Both the position numbers and the translations under genes were made by a program. From DATAEK01 sp036258055 (GTDB taxonomy: Bacteria; Acidobacteriota; Vicinamibacteria; Vicinamibacterales; 2-12-FULL-66-21), in NCBI GenBank assembly GCA_036258055.1, contig DATAEK010000407.1:1-47342 (forward strand): 47,342 nt of DNA, written 5' to 3'. Positions 17,594 through 25,234 of this stretch are shown one piece after another (position 1 is the stretch's first letter; every line of letters begins with the position of its first letter). A model generated the notes under the pieces. That model made no database searches. It saw nothing but the letters and a program-made list of their open reading frames with translations, and had not been told where the DNA came from.

Positions 17594-17749
17594 TCAATTG
17601 ACATCCTTATCCTTCACCCGCTCCCGCTTGCGCAACTCCGCGGCAAAGGCATCCTGCGCCGCGCGCGAGCCGAGAATCCACCCGATCACCATCCCGATGA
17701 TGAGTACCGCGGGAATGAAGATGAAATGCGCGGCGGTCATCTGGCCCAT
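17594..17749 (-). CDS. small single-pass membrane protein at the end of the ccm operon
   Basis: This 51-residue frame is not a shadow of another gene. After a short polar start it has one membrane helix ('FIFIPAVLIIGMVIGWILG', about 9-27) and then a charged helical tail ('FAAELRKRERVKDKD'). Its ATG overlaps the stop codon of the CcmD-like gene by 1 nt (TGATG), which points to translational coupling. Its stop codon lies in the edge of the CAATC repeat field. I do not recognise a family. Size and position suggest an accessory subunit of the heme-handling or cytochrome system, which is inference. Confidence 0.6.
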   Translation of the reverse strand: MGQMTAAHFIFIPAVLIIGMVIGWILGSRAAQDAFAAELRKRERVKDKDVN

Positions 17750-18093
17750 CAGCGTCGCGCTCCAGCCTCCACCCGCCGGTTGACATCGGCGATCTCACGC
17801 TGCACCCGATTCAACCGCCGCCAGATCGACCACATGTAGATCAGGATCGCGGTCCAGGCGAGGGCGTAGGCCGTCATCACGAGAGGTGCAGCCGGCACTT
17901 GATCCTGCGGCGACGGGAGATCCTTCGCGGGCACGAATCCTTCCTGCGCGGCAGAGGACTGCGGCCGCTGCGCATGGATCAGCGGCCCGAGCGCCAGCGC
18001 CGCGAGAAGCAGGAGCGCCGCCGCGATCAGGCGGCGGCCCCAGACCACCTTGCGCCGTCCAGCCGTTGCCGATTGAACCCGGGCGTTGACCAT
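17749..18093 (-). CDS. ccmD: CcmD-like small membrane protein
   Basis: The protein has 114 residues, longer than classical CcmD (about 60-70). It has two hydrophobic segments (about 20-39 and 71-90) joined by a polar Gln/Pro-rich linker. The C-terminal half, a membrane helix then 'WSIWRRLNRVQREIADVNRR', has the layout of CcmD, which holds CcmC and CcmE together in the heme-release complex. The start has GAGGAG 8 nt upstream and lies 5 nt after the ccmC stop. The extra N-terminal segment is unusual, and assignment rests mainly on position and this short tail. Confidence 0.6.
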   Translation of the reverse strand: MVNARVQSATAGRRKVVWGRRLIAAALLLLAALALGPLIHAQRPQSSAAQEGFVPAKDLPSPQDQVPAAPLVMTAYALAWTAILIYMWSIWRRLNRVQREIADVNRRVEAGARR

Positions 18094-18098
18094 GATCG

Positions 18099-18758
18099 TT
18101 ACTCCTCGACGGCAAGATAGAGAGCTTCGAGCTCGGCGCGCCGGTCCTCCAGCCGCTTTCGTGCGGTCAGAAGCAGCACGAACAGCAGCAGAAACGCCGT
18201 CACGCACCACCAGAAGGCCGGCCGCATGCCGGGATCGAGTGTCATCACGACGGTTGTTTTGGGATGCACCGTGCGCCAGAGGTTCACCGACCAGTACACG
18301 AACGGCACGTTGGCCATCCCGAAGAGCGCCACGGCTCCCGCCAGTTTCTCGGATCCGGGCCCACCGTATTTCCGGAGCAGCAGGTAGGCGACGAAGATCA
18401 GTTCGAGCACGAGCGCCGACGTCAGCCGCGCGTCCCACTGCCACCACACGCCCCAGGCTTTGCGTCCCCAGAGCGGGCCCGTCATGAGCCCGATCAGGCC
18501 GAACAGCGCGGCAAGCTCTGCAGCCGATACCGCCACTCTATCGGCCGCTGCTCGTCCGGTGAACAGATAGATCGCGCCCGCGACGCCGCACACGAAAGCC
18601 GCGGTGAACATCACCATCCAGGCCGGCACGTGAAAGTAGAAGATCTTCTGCACCAAACCCATCGTCGACTCGTATGGCGCACCGAGGATGAGGACCGGCG
18701 CGTAGGCGAACATGCCGATGACGAGGATGAGGAGAACTGGATAGGCTTTCTGCATCAT
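18099..18758 (-). CDS. ccmC: heme exporter/handling protein CcmC
   Basis: The protein is about 219 residues with six membrane helices. The tryptophan-rich WWD motif 'WGVWWQWDARLTS' lies in the middle and is flanked by the two heme-ligand histidines in 'FYFHVPAWM' and 'WRTVHPKTT'. CcmC presents heme to CcmE outside the membrane. ATG 18758 is chosen; TTG 18773 would add five residues, and neither has an obvious Shine-Dalgarno. The gene is separated from ccmB by about 180 nt of stacked hairpins, which is odd inside an operon. Confidence 0.93.
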   Translation of the reverse strand: MMQKAYPVLLILVIGMFAYAPVLILGAPYESTMGLVQKIFYFHVPAWMVMFTAAFVCGVAGAIYLFTGRAAADRVAVSAAELAALFGLIGLMTGPLWGRKAWGVWWQWDARLTSALVLELIFVAYLLLRKYGGPGSEKLAGAVALFGMANVPFVYWSVNLWRTVHPKTTVVMTLDPGMRPAFWWCVTAFLLLFVLLLTARKRLEDRRAELEALYLAVEE

Positions 18759-18774
18759 GTCTGCATTTATCAAG

Positions 18775-18934
18775 GCGCGTGGGGCCCCACCCCCACGCGC
18801 TTAACGCGCTGCGCGCGACGGCCTTCCGCCTTCGCTGAAGCTACGGCGGACCGCCGAAGCCTTGGCGGAGGCGGTTGGCCTGTCCGCCCGTCTGCGACGG
18901 GCGGCCCGTGACACCGCGGGGCCGGCCCCCGCGG
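18775..18934. repeat. stacked hairpins between ccmB and ccmC
   Basis: Perfect inverted repeats follow one another: 18775-18800 (10-bp arms, G/C loop), 18851-18868 (CCGCC...GGCGG), 18884-18904 (9-bp arms, TGC loop) and 18914-18934 (8-bp arms, 5-nt loop). The last begins 3 nt after the ccmB stop. The first shares its GGGGTGGGGCCCC core with two hairpins at 25982-26054. They may stabilise or attenuate the upstream message and so change ccmB:ccmC ratios. No T-tract follows any of them. Confidence 0.7.
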
Positions 18935-18937
18935 CCG

Positions 18938-19621
18938 CTACTCCGTCATCACCGGTTCAAACGTCCACAACGCGAGCGTGACGAACACGATGTCGAAGAA
19001 GACCAGCATCGAGAGCCACAGACGCGCCATCGGGAGATCGACCTCTGCCTGAAGCAGCGCCGCAGTTCCGCGTACGCCGGCGATGATGACCGGGATCGTG
19101 ATCGGATACAACAGGACCGGCAGGAGAACATCTCTGCTGCGAGCGCGGACGAGCATCGCGGCGAAGAGGGTTCCGACCGCGGCGAACCCGAGCGTTCCGG
19201 CTGCCAGCAAGCTGACCATCATCAGCGGGTGCGCGAAGAACCGCGCCTGGAACATCAACGCGATGAGCGGAACGACGACGAGCTCGACGGTCGCGAGAAG
19301 AATCAGCACTCCGGCGAGCTTCCCTACGTAGAGCGCGGGCCGATCCACGGGGGCCATCATCAACGCCCGCAGCGTTTCGCTCTGCCGTTCGCGCTCGAAC
19401 GCCCGGCCGAGCGCGAGCGTTCCCGAGAATGCGATCGCGATCCACAGAATCCCTGCCGCGGCCTCGCCGAGCGCCGTGCCTTCCTTGACGAGCCCGAACG
19501 CGAAGACCAGCACGCACGAGATCGCGAAGAAGAGCGTCGTGTAGACGATCTCGCGGCTGCGGATCTCGATCACCAGATCTTTGCGCGTAATCAGCCAGGC
19601 GGTGTGAAGAAATGTCAGCAT
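18938..19621 (-). CDS. ccmB: heme exporter subunit CcmB
   Basis: The protein has 227 residues with about six membrane helices. 'DLVIEIRSREIVYTTLFFA' at the N-terminus and 'FERERQSETLRALMMAPVDR' in the first cytoplasmic loop are typical of CcmB, the membrane subunit of the CcmAB ABC transporter that drives release of holo-CcmE. Length is normal. It follows ccmA after 30 nt. Confidence 0.93.
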   Translation of the reverse strand: MLTFLHTAWLITRKDLVIEIRSREIVYTTLFFAISCVLVFAFGLVKEGTALGEAAAGILWIAIAFSGTLALGRAFERERQSETLRALMMAPVDRPALYVGKLAGVLILLATVELVVVPLIALMFQARFFAHPLMMVSLLAAGTLGFAAVGTLFAAMLVRARSRDVLLPVLLYPITIPVIIAGVRGTAALLQAEVDLPMARLWLSMLVFFDIVFVTLALWTFEPVMTE

Positions 19622-19651
19622 GGTTTCCAGACGACACCTCAGCCTGGCCCC

Positions 19652-20356
19652 CTAGGTACTGGTCCGTCGGTAACGATCTCTGAGTGACCCCGGCCCCGAT
19701 TCGAGCGGAGTCAGGCGGCCGTTGTGCAGCACGAACGCTCGGTCGACGAGCGGTTCGATCGTCTCGAGATCGTGCGTAGTGACGAGGACGATGCGCCCCA
19801 TCTCGCGGAGGCCAGCCAGCCGCGCCTTCAGTGCCGCGGTGGCGGCATCGTCGAGGCCGGTGAACGGTTCGTCGAGGAGCACGAGTCGCGGATCGTGCAA
19901 GAGCGAACGCTCGAGCGCGAGGCGCTGGCGCATCCCCCGGGAATAATTCGACACGGGATCATCGCGCCGATGCGTGAGATCCGCGCGCTCAAGGGCCGTC
20001 CGAACCCGCTCCTCCACCTCCGTGAGCCGGTAGATTTGCGCGAAGAAACGCAGATTCTCCGCGGCCGACAATTCTGGATAGATGTAGAGATCGTGCCCAA
20101 GGAGGCCGATCCGCTCACGGAGCGCGTGCGCCGACCCATTGGCGGTGTGCTCGCCGTAGTGGACTTGTCCGGATGACGGCGCTAGAAGTGTCGCCGTGAT
20201 GCCGAGCAGCGTCGACTTTCCTGCGCCGTTCGGCCCGAGCAGCGCGATGACTTCACCAGCGCGGCAGTCGAACGAGACGCGGTTCAAGGCGCGCCGGCGC
20301 CCGAAATTCCGCGAGACGTCTGTGAAGGTGAGTGACGTGAAGTCCATGCCGCGCAT
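19652..20356 (-). CDS. ccmA: heme exporter ATP-binding protein CcmA
   Basis: The protein is about 234 residues and is an ABC ATPase. Walker A is 'GPNGAGKST', the signature is 'YSRGMRQRLALERSL' and Walker B is 'LVLLDEPF', followed by the switch His in 'TTHD'. With CcmB it powers the release of heme-loaded CcmE. ATG 20356 or 20347 are both possible, and neither has a clear Shine-Dalgarno. Position directly before ccmB supports the assignment over other ABC ATPases. Confidence 0.92.
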   Translation of the reverse strand: MRGMDFTSLTFTDVSRNFGRRRALNRVSFDCRAGEVIALLGPNGAGKSTLLGITATLLAPSSGQVHYGEHTANGSAHALRERIGLLGHDLYIYPELSAAENLRFFAQIYRLTEVEERVRTALERADLTHRRDDPVSNYSRGMRQRLALERSLLHDPRLVLLDEPFTGLDDAATAALKARLAGLREMGRIVLVTTHDLETIEPLVDRAFVLHNGRLTPLESGPGSLRDRYRRTST

Positions 20357-20406
20357 CCGCGCGCGTGTCGCGGGCAGCCGCGTTCAATCCGCGTGAATCC
20401 GCGCCC

Positions 20407-21651
20407 CTAGGCCGCCTCCTCGTCGAGCTCCGCATAGACGCGCTCGAGCGCAGTGACGAGCTCGCGTCGGCGCACCGCGAACCGCTCCGGATCGATCGCG
20501 CCCGTGCGGTGCTGCTCTTCGAGCTCCGCCAGATCGGCGAACAGCCGATCGCGACGGGCGCTCAACTTGCTGTGGCGATTCTGGTCTTCGACGCTCGCAC
20601 GACGCGGACGGAGGCCGCCCCAGGCGCCGGCGCCGAGGATCGCCACGGCCGCGATCACGGCCAGCGTCCGCGGCCAGGTCGGCGAGTGCGGCAGACCGGT
20701 GAAGTTGAACGTCACCGCGTCGCCCGCTTTGAGCGCAGGCCCCTGAGCCAGGATGAACGTCTGCCCGTTCGCGTTCATGTCACGTTGTCCGTTGAACTGC
20801 GGCGACGTCAGCTGCAGCTGTCCGACCTTCTGCGCGAGGACGGTCACCCGCATCAGCGCGACCGGCACCTTCAGGTCGAACGAGAGGTCGGGCCCTGAGT
20901 ACGCCATCGAATACGCGAACTGCACGAGCGTCTGTCCCGGCGCAAACGGACCCTCGACGGTGACCGCACTGCCCGCAAGTTTGGCCTGGGGAGATGAGCC
21001 CTCGAGGATTCCTGCCCCGGTGGCGCCGGCAGGCAGCTCGAACACCACTGGCTGTGGCGGCCGGACAGGCGTTTTCGCCGTGTTGAGGATCTGGACGATG
21101 TTGTAGACGGAAAGCGACTCGTCGCCCATCTCGACCACGAACCGGGACTGATCGTCGAGGACGACGATGCCCGGTTGCGCGGGACCCTGGGCGAGCTTCC
21201 GATCTTCGGCCGCTTTCTTCTCGAGCTCGGGATCCGTCGCGACGAGTGCGACGCGAATGCCGCCGGTGGCCGGAACCGCGAATTCCTGCGACTCGAGCGT
21301 CTCGGTTCCGACGGTCGCAGTGGCTTTCACCTGTGCACCGACCGCCAGTCCGCTGAACTCCGCCCGTCCACTATCGTTCGTCGACATCGATCGCGGCGTG
21401 CCCGCGACCGTCAGCGTCACCGTCTGACCCGCGAGGGGATTCGTGACCGCGCCTCGCGCGACCCGAACGACAACGGTGCCGACCGGGAGATCGCCGACCG
21501 GCAACGGGACGCCAGACATCCGCCGGGCGTCCGGCATCGGCGTCCCGCCGGCGCCAGGCATCACCTGTGCCCCTGCCGCAGCAGCGACGAACGTCACCAC
21601 GGCGAAGGCCATGGCTATGCGATTGCGGTCGCGTCTGATCGTGCTGGTCAT
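20407..21651 (-). CDS. exported Ig-like membrane protein in the ccm operon, CcmI-like tail
   Basis: The protein has 414 residues. A signal segment ends near residue 28 ('AAAAGAQ'). Residues about 55-140 resemble a carboxypeptidase regulatory-like or Big domain, and about 165-320 form a beta-rich external region. One membrane helix (about 328-347) is followed by a cytoplasmic charged helix 'LFADLAELEEQHRTGAIDPE'. That tail has the pattern of the cytoplasmic helical segment of CcmI (ELE...G.I....). The ATG overlaps the upstream zinc-ribbon gene stop by 4 nt (ATGA). I do not know its function. Its place among ccm genes suggests a scaffold or apocytochrome chaperone, which is inference. A longer open frame (to 22212) is a fusion artefact of overlapping frames. 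Confidence 0.65.
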   Translation of the reverse strand: MTSTIRRDRNRIAMAFAVVTFVAAAAGAQVMPGAGGTPMPDARRMSGVPLPVGDLPVGTVVVRVARGAVTNPLAGQTVTLTVAGTPRSMSTNDSGRAEFSGLAVGAQVKATATVGTETLESQEFAVPATGGIRVALVATDPELEKKAAEDRKLAQGPAQPGIVVLDDQSRFVVEMGDESLSVYNIVQILNTAKTPVRPPQPVVFELPAGATGAGILEGSSPQAKLAGSAVTVEGPFAPGQTLVQFAYSMAYSGPDLSFDLKVPVALMRVTVLAQKVGQLQLTSPQFNGQRDMNANGQTFILAQGPALKAGDAVTFNFTGLPHSPTWPRTLAVIAAVAILGAGAWGGLRPRRASVEDQNRHSKLSARRDRLFADLAELEEQHRTGAIDPERFAVRRRELVTALERVYAELDEEAA

Positions 21652-22307
21652 CGTTCCGCACCAGCCAGGTGGAGCTTCGATCCGCAACGCTTGCAGAAAA
21701 GCGCGTCGGCGTCGTTCGTCGTTCCGCATGAATTGCAGCGACCGTCCTGGGCCGCAACTGCGCTCGGGCCGGGTGACGGCGACGTGGCGCCTCGCTTCGA
21801 CAGGCGCTCGCTCAGTTCGCGCTCGATGACGCCGCGGTATCCGCCGCGCTCGTCCTCGTCCAGTTGCTTCATCAGCGCCACCGCCCGCGTGCGCAGGCGG
21901 CCGGCCATTTCGTCGAAGTCTTTCGCCGAAACCTTGCCCATCGCCCGATCGAATTCGAGCTCCTTGATCGAGCGCAGCGCCAGCATCTTCTCGCGCTCCA
22001 GCGCCGCCCGGGACCGTTCGTTGAGGGGCTCCGAGAAAACCGAGACGTCCTTTACCGTCAGGGGCGCCAGCATCCGGTAGAACCCGGCCGCGGCGACACC
22101 CGCGGCGCCGATCGTCAGGCTGATGAGGACGAGATGCTCGGGCGTGGATTGCCGCGACAGAACGACGGCAGCGGTGGCGGCGATGAGGGACGCGAGCACG
22201 AAGAAGTGCCACGGCCGGAATCCGGCCTCGGTCTTCTCCGGAGTGACGGAACCCGTGACGTCCGCGTCGAGCCGAACACCTCGTTTAATCGAGGTCGCGG
22301 AGCTCAT
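21648..22307 (-). CDS. membrane protein with coiled segment and C-terminal zinc ribbon
   Basis: The protein has 219 residues. Two membrane helices (about 35-52 and 58-78) precede a charged helical region (about 95-170) with 'LRSIKELEFDRAMGKVSAKD', which resembles the cytoplasmic part of CcmI. A zinc ribbon closes the chain: C191, C194, C205, C208 in 'CNSCGT...FCKRCGS'. The ATG has GAGG 8 nt upstream and overlaps the end of ccmF/H by 23 nt, and the next gene overlaps it by 4 nt. It is therefore locked into the ccm operon. Function is not known; a CcmI-like adaptor with an added metal-binding tail is the best guess. Confidence 0.65.
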   Translation of the reverse strand: MSSATSIKRGVRLDADVTGSVTPEKTEAGFRPWHFFVLASLIAATAAVVLSRQSTPEHLVLISLTIGAAGVAAAGFYRMLAPLTVKDVSVFSEPLNERSRAALEREKMLALRSIKELEFDRAMGKVSAKDFDEMAGRLRTRAVALMKQLDEDERGGYRGVIERELSERLSKRGATSPSPGPSAVAAQDGRCNSCGTTNDADALFCKRCGSKLHLAGAER

Positions 22308-24762
22308 TCTCAAGCCTCGCGCGCAGCGCGGAGTCCTCATTCGTGGGCACTACCGTCGCAGAGGCGGCCGCATCAGATTCGCGCTTCGACCACCGCATCG
22401 CCACGAACCCGACGATCCCCGCGCCGGAGGCGCCGAGCACGTAGGGGAAGAGCCAGGCGAGCCGATTGAAACCCTTGTTGATGGGAGAGGCCAGCGGCTC
22501 CTGGCTGCCGTATTTCGCGATGTAGTAGTCGTAGATCTGCTCGCGGGTCTTCCCCTCGGCCACAAGTTGCGCGATTTTCTCGCGCATCTCCGCCGCCACC
22601 GGGCAGGTGCACTCGCCGATGCGCTTCCGTCCGCACGTGCCGCACATGCAGATGATCTCGTGACGCAGCTCACGCTCCAGTGCAGTGCGCGGGATCACCG
22701 GCATCTGCTGTGGATTCTCGACGTGCTGCGCCCGCAGCACTGCCGGCGCGAGGAACAGCGCCACCAACAGCAGTGACGTCGTCGCCGCTCCCGACGGGAT
22801 CCTCGCGGCGGCGAAACTGAAAACGGTGTCTGGCAGAAGGGCGATGCCGGTGCCGAACGCCAGCACGGCAAAGCCGAACCAGATCCAGTTCACGAGCGGG
22901 TTGACGGTGATGGCGTACGTCGCTGTCTGCGTCGCCACGTCGTAGCCGGCGAGCACGATGTACAAATCCTCTGCCGGCGCACGCCGTATCGCGACCTCGG
23001 TCGTGGGCTCCTCTTCGTGCTTGGCGAAGAACCACTTGGCCGGCTGCATCTCCCCGACAACCTGGCTGCCGGAGGTCACGGTCACATGACCGGTGATCAT
23101 TTGCTTTTGTGCGTCGCTCGTGACGCTCAGCGCGTCATGCCTGACGGTGAACCGGCCGACCGTCGCCTGCTGACCGGGCTTGAGGAGCACCTGCTCCTCC
23201 TGCTTGAATCCCTCACCCGCGAATCCGAGGAACATCAGCATGATCCCGACGTGGACGATGTAGCCGCCGTAGCGCCGCTTCGAGCGGGCGACGAGGCCGA
23301 TCATCGCAGTGATGATGTCGCCGCCCGTTGCCCCGCGTCGCACCTGCGCGCCTCGGACGAACTCCTGCACGATCGTGACGGTGACGAACGCGCAGAGCGC
23401 GAAGCAGATCCCGCTGCTCCACACGCGGACGCCCAGCGCGAAGAGCGCGGCAGCGGTGACGATTGCCGAAAGCGTCGGCCACAGGAACTGGTGGACCATG
23501 CTCGACATCGTGGACTTGCGCCACGCGAGCAACGGACCAATCCCCGTGAGGAGCAGCAGGATCAGCCCGATAGGCAGCATCCAGGTGTTGAAGAAGGGCG
23601 GCCCGACGGTCAGCCGCTGGCCCGTCACCGCTTGACTCAGCGTCGGGAACATCGTCGCGAATAGCACGAAGAAGGCCGAGAACAGCAGGATCCAGTTATT
23701 GGCGAGGAACGCCGCTTCGCGCGAGGCCCAGGAGTCGAGCTCGTGGCGCGAGCGCAGGAGCGGCAGCCGATAAATCACCAAGCCGAAGCTGACCGTCACG
23801 ATCGCGATCATGAAGATCGTGAACAGCCACGCGAGCTCGCGGTCCTCACCGAACGCGTGGACGGACTGCACGACGCCGGAGCGCGTCATGAACGTCCCGA
23901 AGATCGTCAGGAAGAAGGTGACGATGACCAGTGTGACGTTCCAGACCCGCAGCATGCCGCGGCGCTCCTGAACCATCACTGAGTGGAGGAAGGCGGTCGC
24001 GGTGAACCAGGGCAGCAATCCCGCGTTCTCGACCGGATCCCACGCCCAGAAACCGCCCCATCCGAGCTCTTCGTACGCCCACAGCATCCCGAGCGTCAGA
24101 CCGAACGACAGGAACAGCCAGCCGATCATCGTCCACCGTCTCACCGCGCGAAGCCAGGCGTCATCCAGATGGCCCGTGATGAGCGCCGCGAGACCGAAGG
24201 CGAACGGGACGGTCATCGCGACGAACCCCGTGTAGAGGGACGGCGGATGAATCGCCATGTAGAAGTTCTGGAGCAGCGGGTTGAGCCCGCGGCCTTCGAC
24301 CGGCGGCGGCGTCAGGAACGTCGAGAACGGGTTGTTGTGGATGATCATCAGGAAGATGAAGAACATCTCCGTGGCCGCGATCGTGGCGACCACCCACGGA
24401 ATCAGCTCCCGATGCCGCTCGCGGTTCGTCTGGACCGCGATTGCCCCGAAGATGCCGAGCAGGAACACCCAGAACATGATCGAGCCGTCGAGCCCGCCCC
24501 AATACGAGGCGATCTTGTAGGCGAGCGGCTGCGCGCTGTCCGAATAGCGCTGCACGTACCTGATCGCGTAATTGTTCGTGACGAAGGCGTGCACCATCAC
24601 CGCGGACGCCATGGTCATGAGCGCGGTGACGAAGTAGAACGCCCCGATCCCGCTTTCGACGAGGCGGCGCGAGCGACGGCGCGCGCCCGACACCGACGCC
24701 GCGATCGCGTACGCGCACACGACGAACGAGAGAAGCAGGAGGAACGAGCCCAGCGTTGCCAT
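22285..24762 (-). CDS. ccmF: CcmF-CcmH fusion, cytochrome c heme lyase
   Basis: The protein has 825 residues; CcmF alone is about 640-660. Residues 1-650 are CcmF: many membrane helices, the WWD motif 'WGGFWAWDPVENAGLLPW' (about 235-252) and histidines at positions expected of heme ligands (H172, H260, H302, H504). After a hydrophobic segment (about 660-678) a CcmH-like domain follows (about 690-760), with 'EMREKIAQLVAEGKTREQI' and 'YYIAKYG' typical of CcmH/CcmL, then one membrane helix (about 768-790). The CcmH redox motif, usually LRCxxC, is replaced by 'CMCGTC' (C705, C707, C710), with C718 and C720 close behind. The fusion would tie the apocytochrome thiol-reducing module to the heme lyase. 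ccmE ends 3 nt upstream. Confidence 0.9.
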   Translation of the reverse strand: MATLGSFLLLLSFVVCAYAIAASVSGARRRSRRLVESGIGAFYFVTALMTMASAVMVHAFVTNNYAIRYVQRYSDSAQPLAYKIASYWGGLDGSIMFWVFLLGIFGAIAVQTNRERHRELIPWVVATIAATEMFFIFLMIIHNNPFSTFLTPPPVEGRGLNPLLQNFYMAIHPPSLYTGFVAMTVPFAFGLAALITGHLDDAWLRAVRRWTMIGWLFLSFGLTLGMLWAYEELGWGGFWAWDPVENAGLLPWFTATAFLHSVMVQERRGMLRVWNVTLVIVTFFLTIFGTFMTRSGVVQSVHAFGEDRELAWLFTIFMIAIVTVSFGLVIYRLPLLRSRHELDSWASREAAFLANNWILLFSAFFVLFATMFPTLSQAVTGQRLTVGPPFFNTWMLPIGLILLLLTGIGPLLAWRKSTMSSMVHQFLWPTLSAIVTAAALFALGVRVWSSGICFALCAFVTVTIVQEFVRGAQVRRGATGGDIITAMIGLVARSKRRYGGYIVHVGIMLMFLGFAGEGFKQEEQVLLKPGQQATVGRFTVRHDALSVTSDAQKQMITGHVTVTSGSQVVGEMQPAKWFFAKHEEEPTTEVAIRRAPAEDLYIVLAGYDVATQTATYAITVNPLVNWIWFGFAVLAFGTGIALLPDTVFSFAAARIPSGAATTSLLLVALFLAPAVLRAQHVENPQQMPVIPRTALERELRHEIICMCGTCGRKRIGECTCPVAAEMREKIAQLVAEGKTREQIYDYYIAKYGSQEPLASPINKGFNRLAWLFPYVLGASGAGIVGFVAMRWSKRESDAAASATVVPTNEDSALRARLENELRDLD

Positions 24763-24765
24763 GGG

Positions 24766-25182
24766 TCAGCCTTTCGAGGCCGGTGACGTCTGACTGGCTT
24801 GGTATTTCGACGGGCACTTCGCCATGACGCCGTTCGGCTCCACGGCAAAGCCATCAGGTCCGAGCCGTCCCTTCAGCACGACCTCAGAGCCGTTCTTGAA
24901 CGTGTCGGGAACAACCCCGGTATAGCGCACGGGAACGACCTTGCCGTTGCTCTGAATCTGGAATCGGTACTCGAGCGTGTTCGGCTTCCGCAGGATCGAG
25001 TCGTCCACGACGTAGCCGTGTAGCTGAAGGCGCTTGCCCTGCCACGACGACGGGTCGGCCATGACCTCGTCGACGTGCTTGTAGTACTGGGTGCCCTCGC
25101 TGAGGGTGGAGTACAGGAGACCGCCGAACGCGAATACGAGCACGGCGACGGTCGCCGCAATCTTCAAAGGTTTTGCTTTCAT
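24766..25182 (-). CDS. ccmE: CcmE heme chaperone, Cys (CxxxY) variant
   Basis: The protein has 138 residues. A membrane anchor (about 8-26) precedes the OB-fold of CcmE ('TQYYKHVDEVM', 'LQLHGYVVDDSILR', 'VPVRYTGVVPDTFKNG'). In classical CcmE a His in the motif HxxxY binds heme covalently. Here the equivalent segment is 'GVMAKCPSKYQ', with Cys123 and Tyr127. CcmE proteins with CxxxY are known from some sulfate reducers and archaea (the so-called System I*). It hands heme from CcmC to CcmF. Start ATG 25182; ccmF/H follows after 3 nt. Confidence 0.92.
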   Translation of the reverse strand: MKAKPLKIAATVAVLVFAFGGLLYSTLSEGTQYYKHVDEVMADPSSWQGKRLQLHGYVVDDSILRKPNTLEYRFQIQSNGKVVPVRYTGVVPDTFKNGSEVVLKGRLGPDGFAVEPNGVMAKCPSKYQASQTSPASKG

Positions 25183-25234
25183 AGAGTTTGCAGGCGTTGG
25201 CTCGCCCCAGAATACCCCTCGCTTCCGAAGCGGG

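Noticed and set aside
20407..22212. A single 601-residue protein
   Set aside because: The upstream part of the frame is antisense-like and overlaps the zinc-ribbon gene. ATG 21651 with a 4-nt overlap and signal peptide is the sound start.
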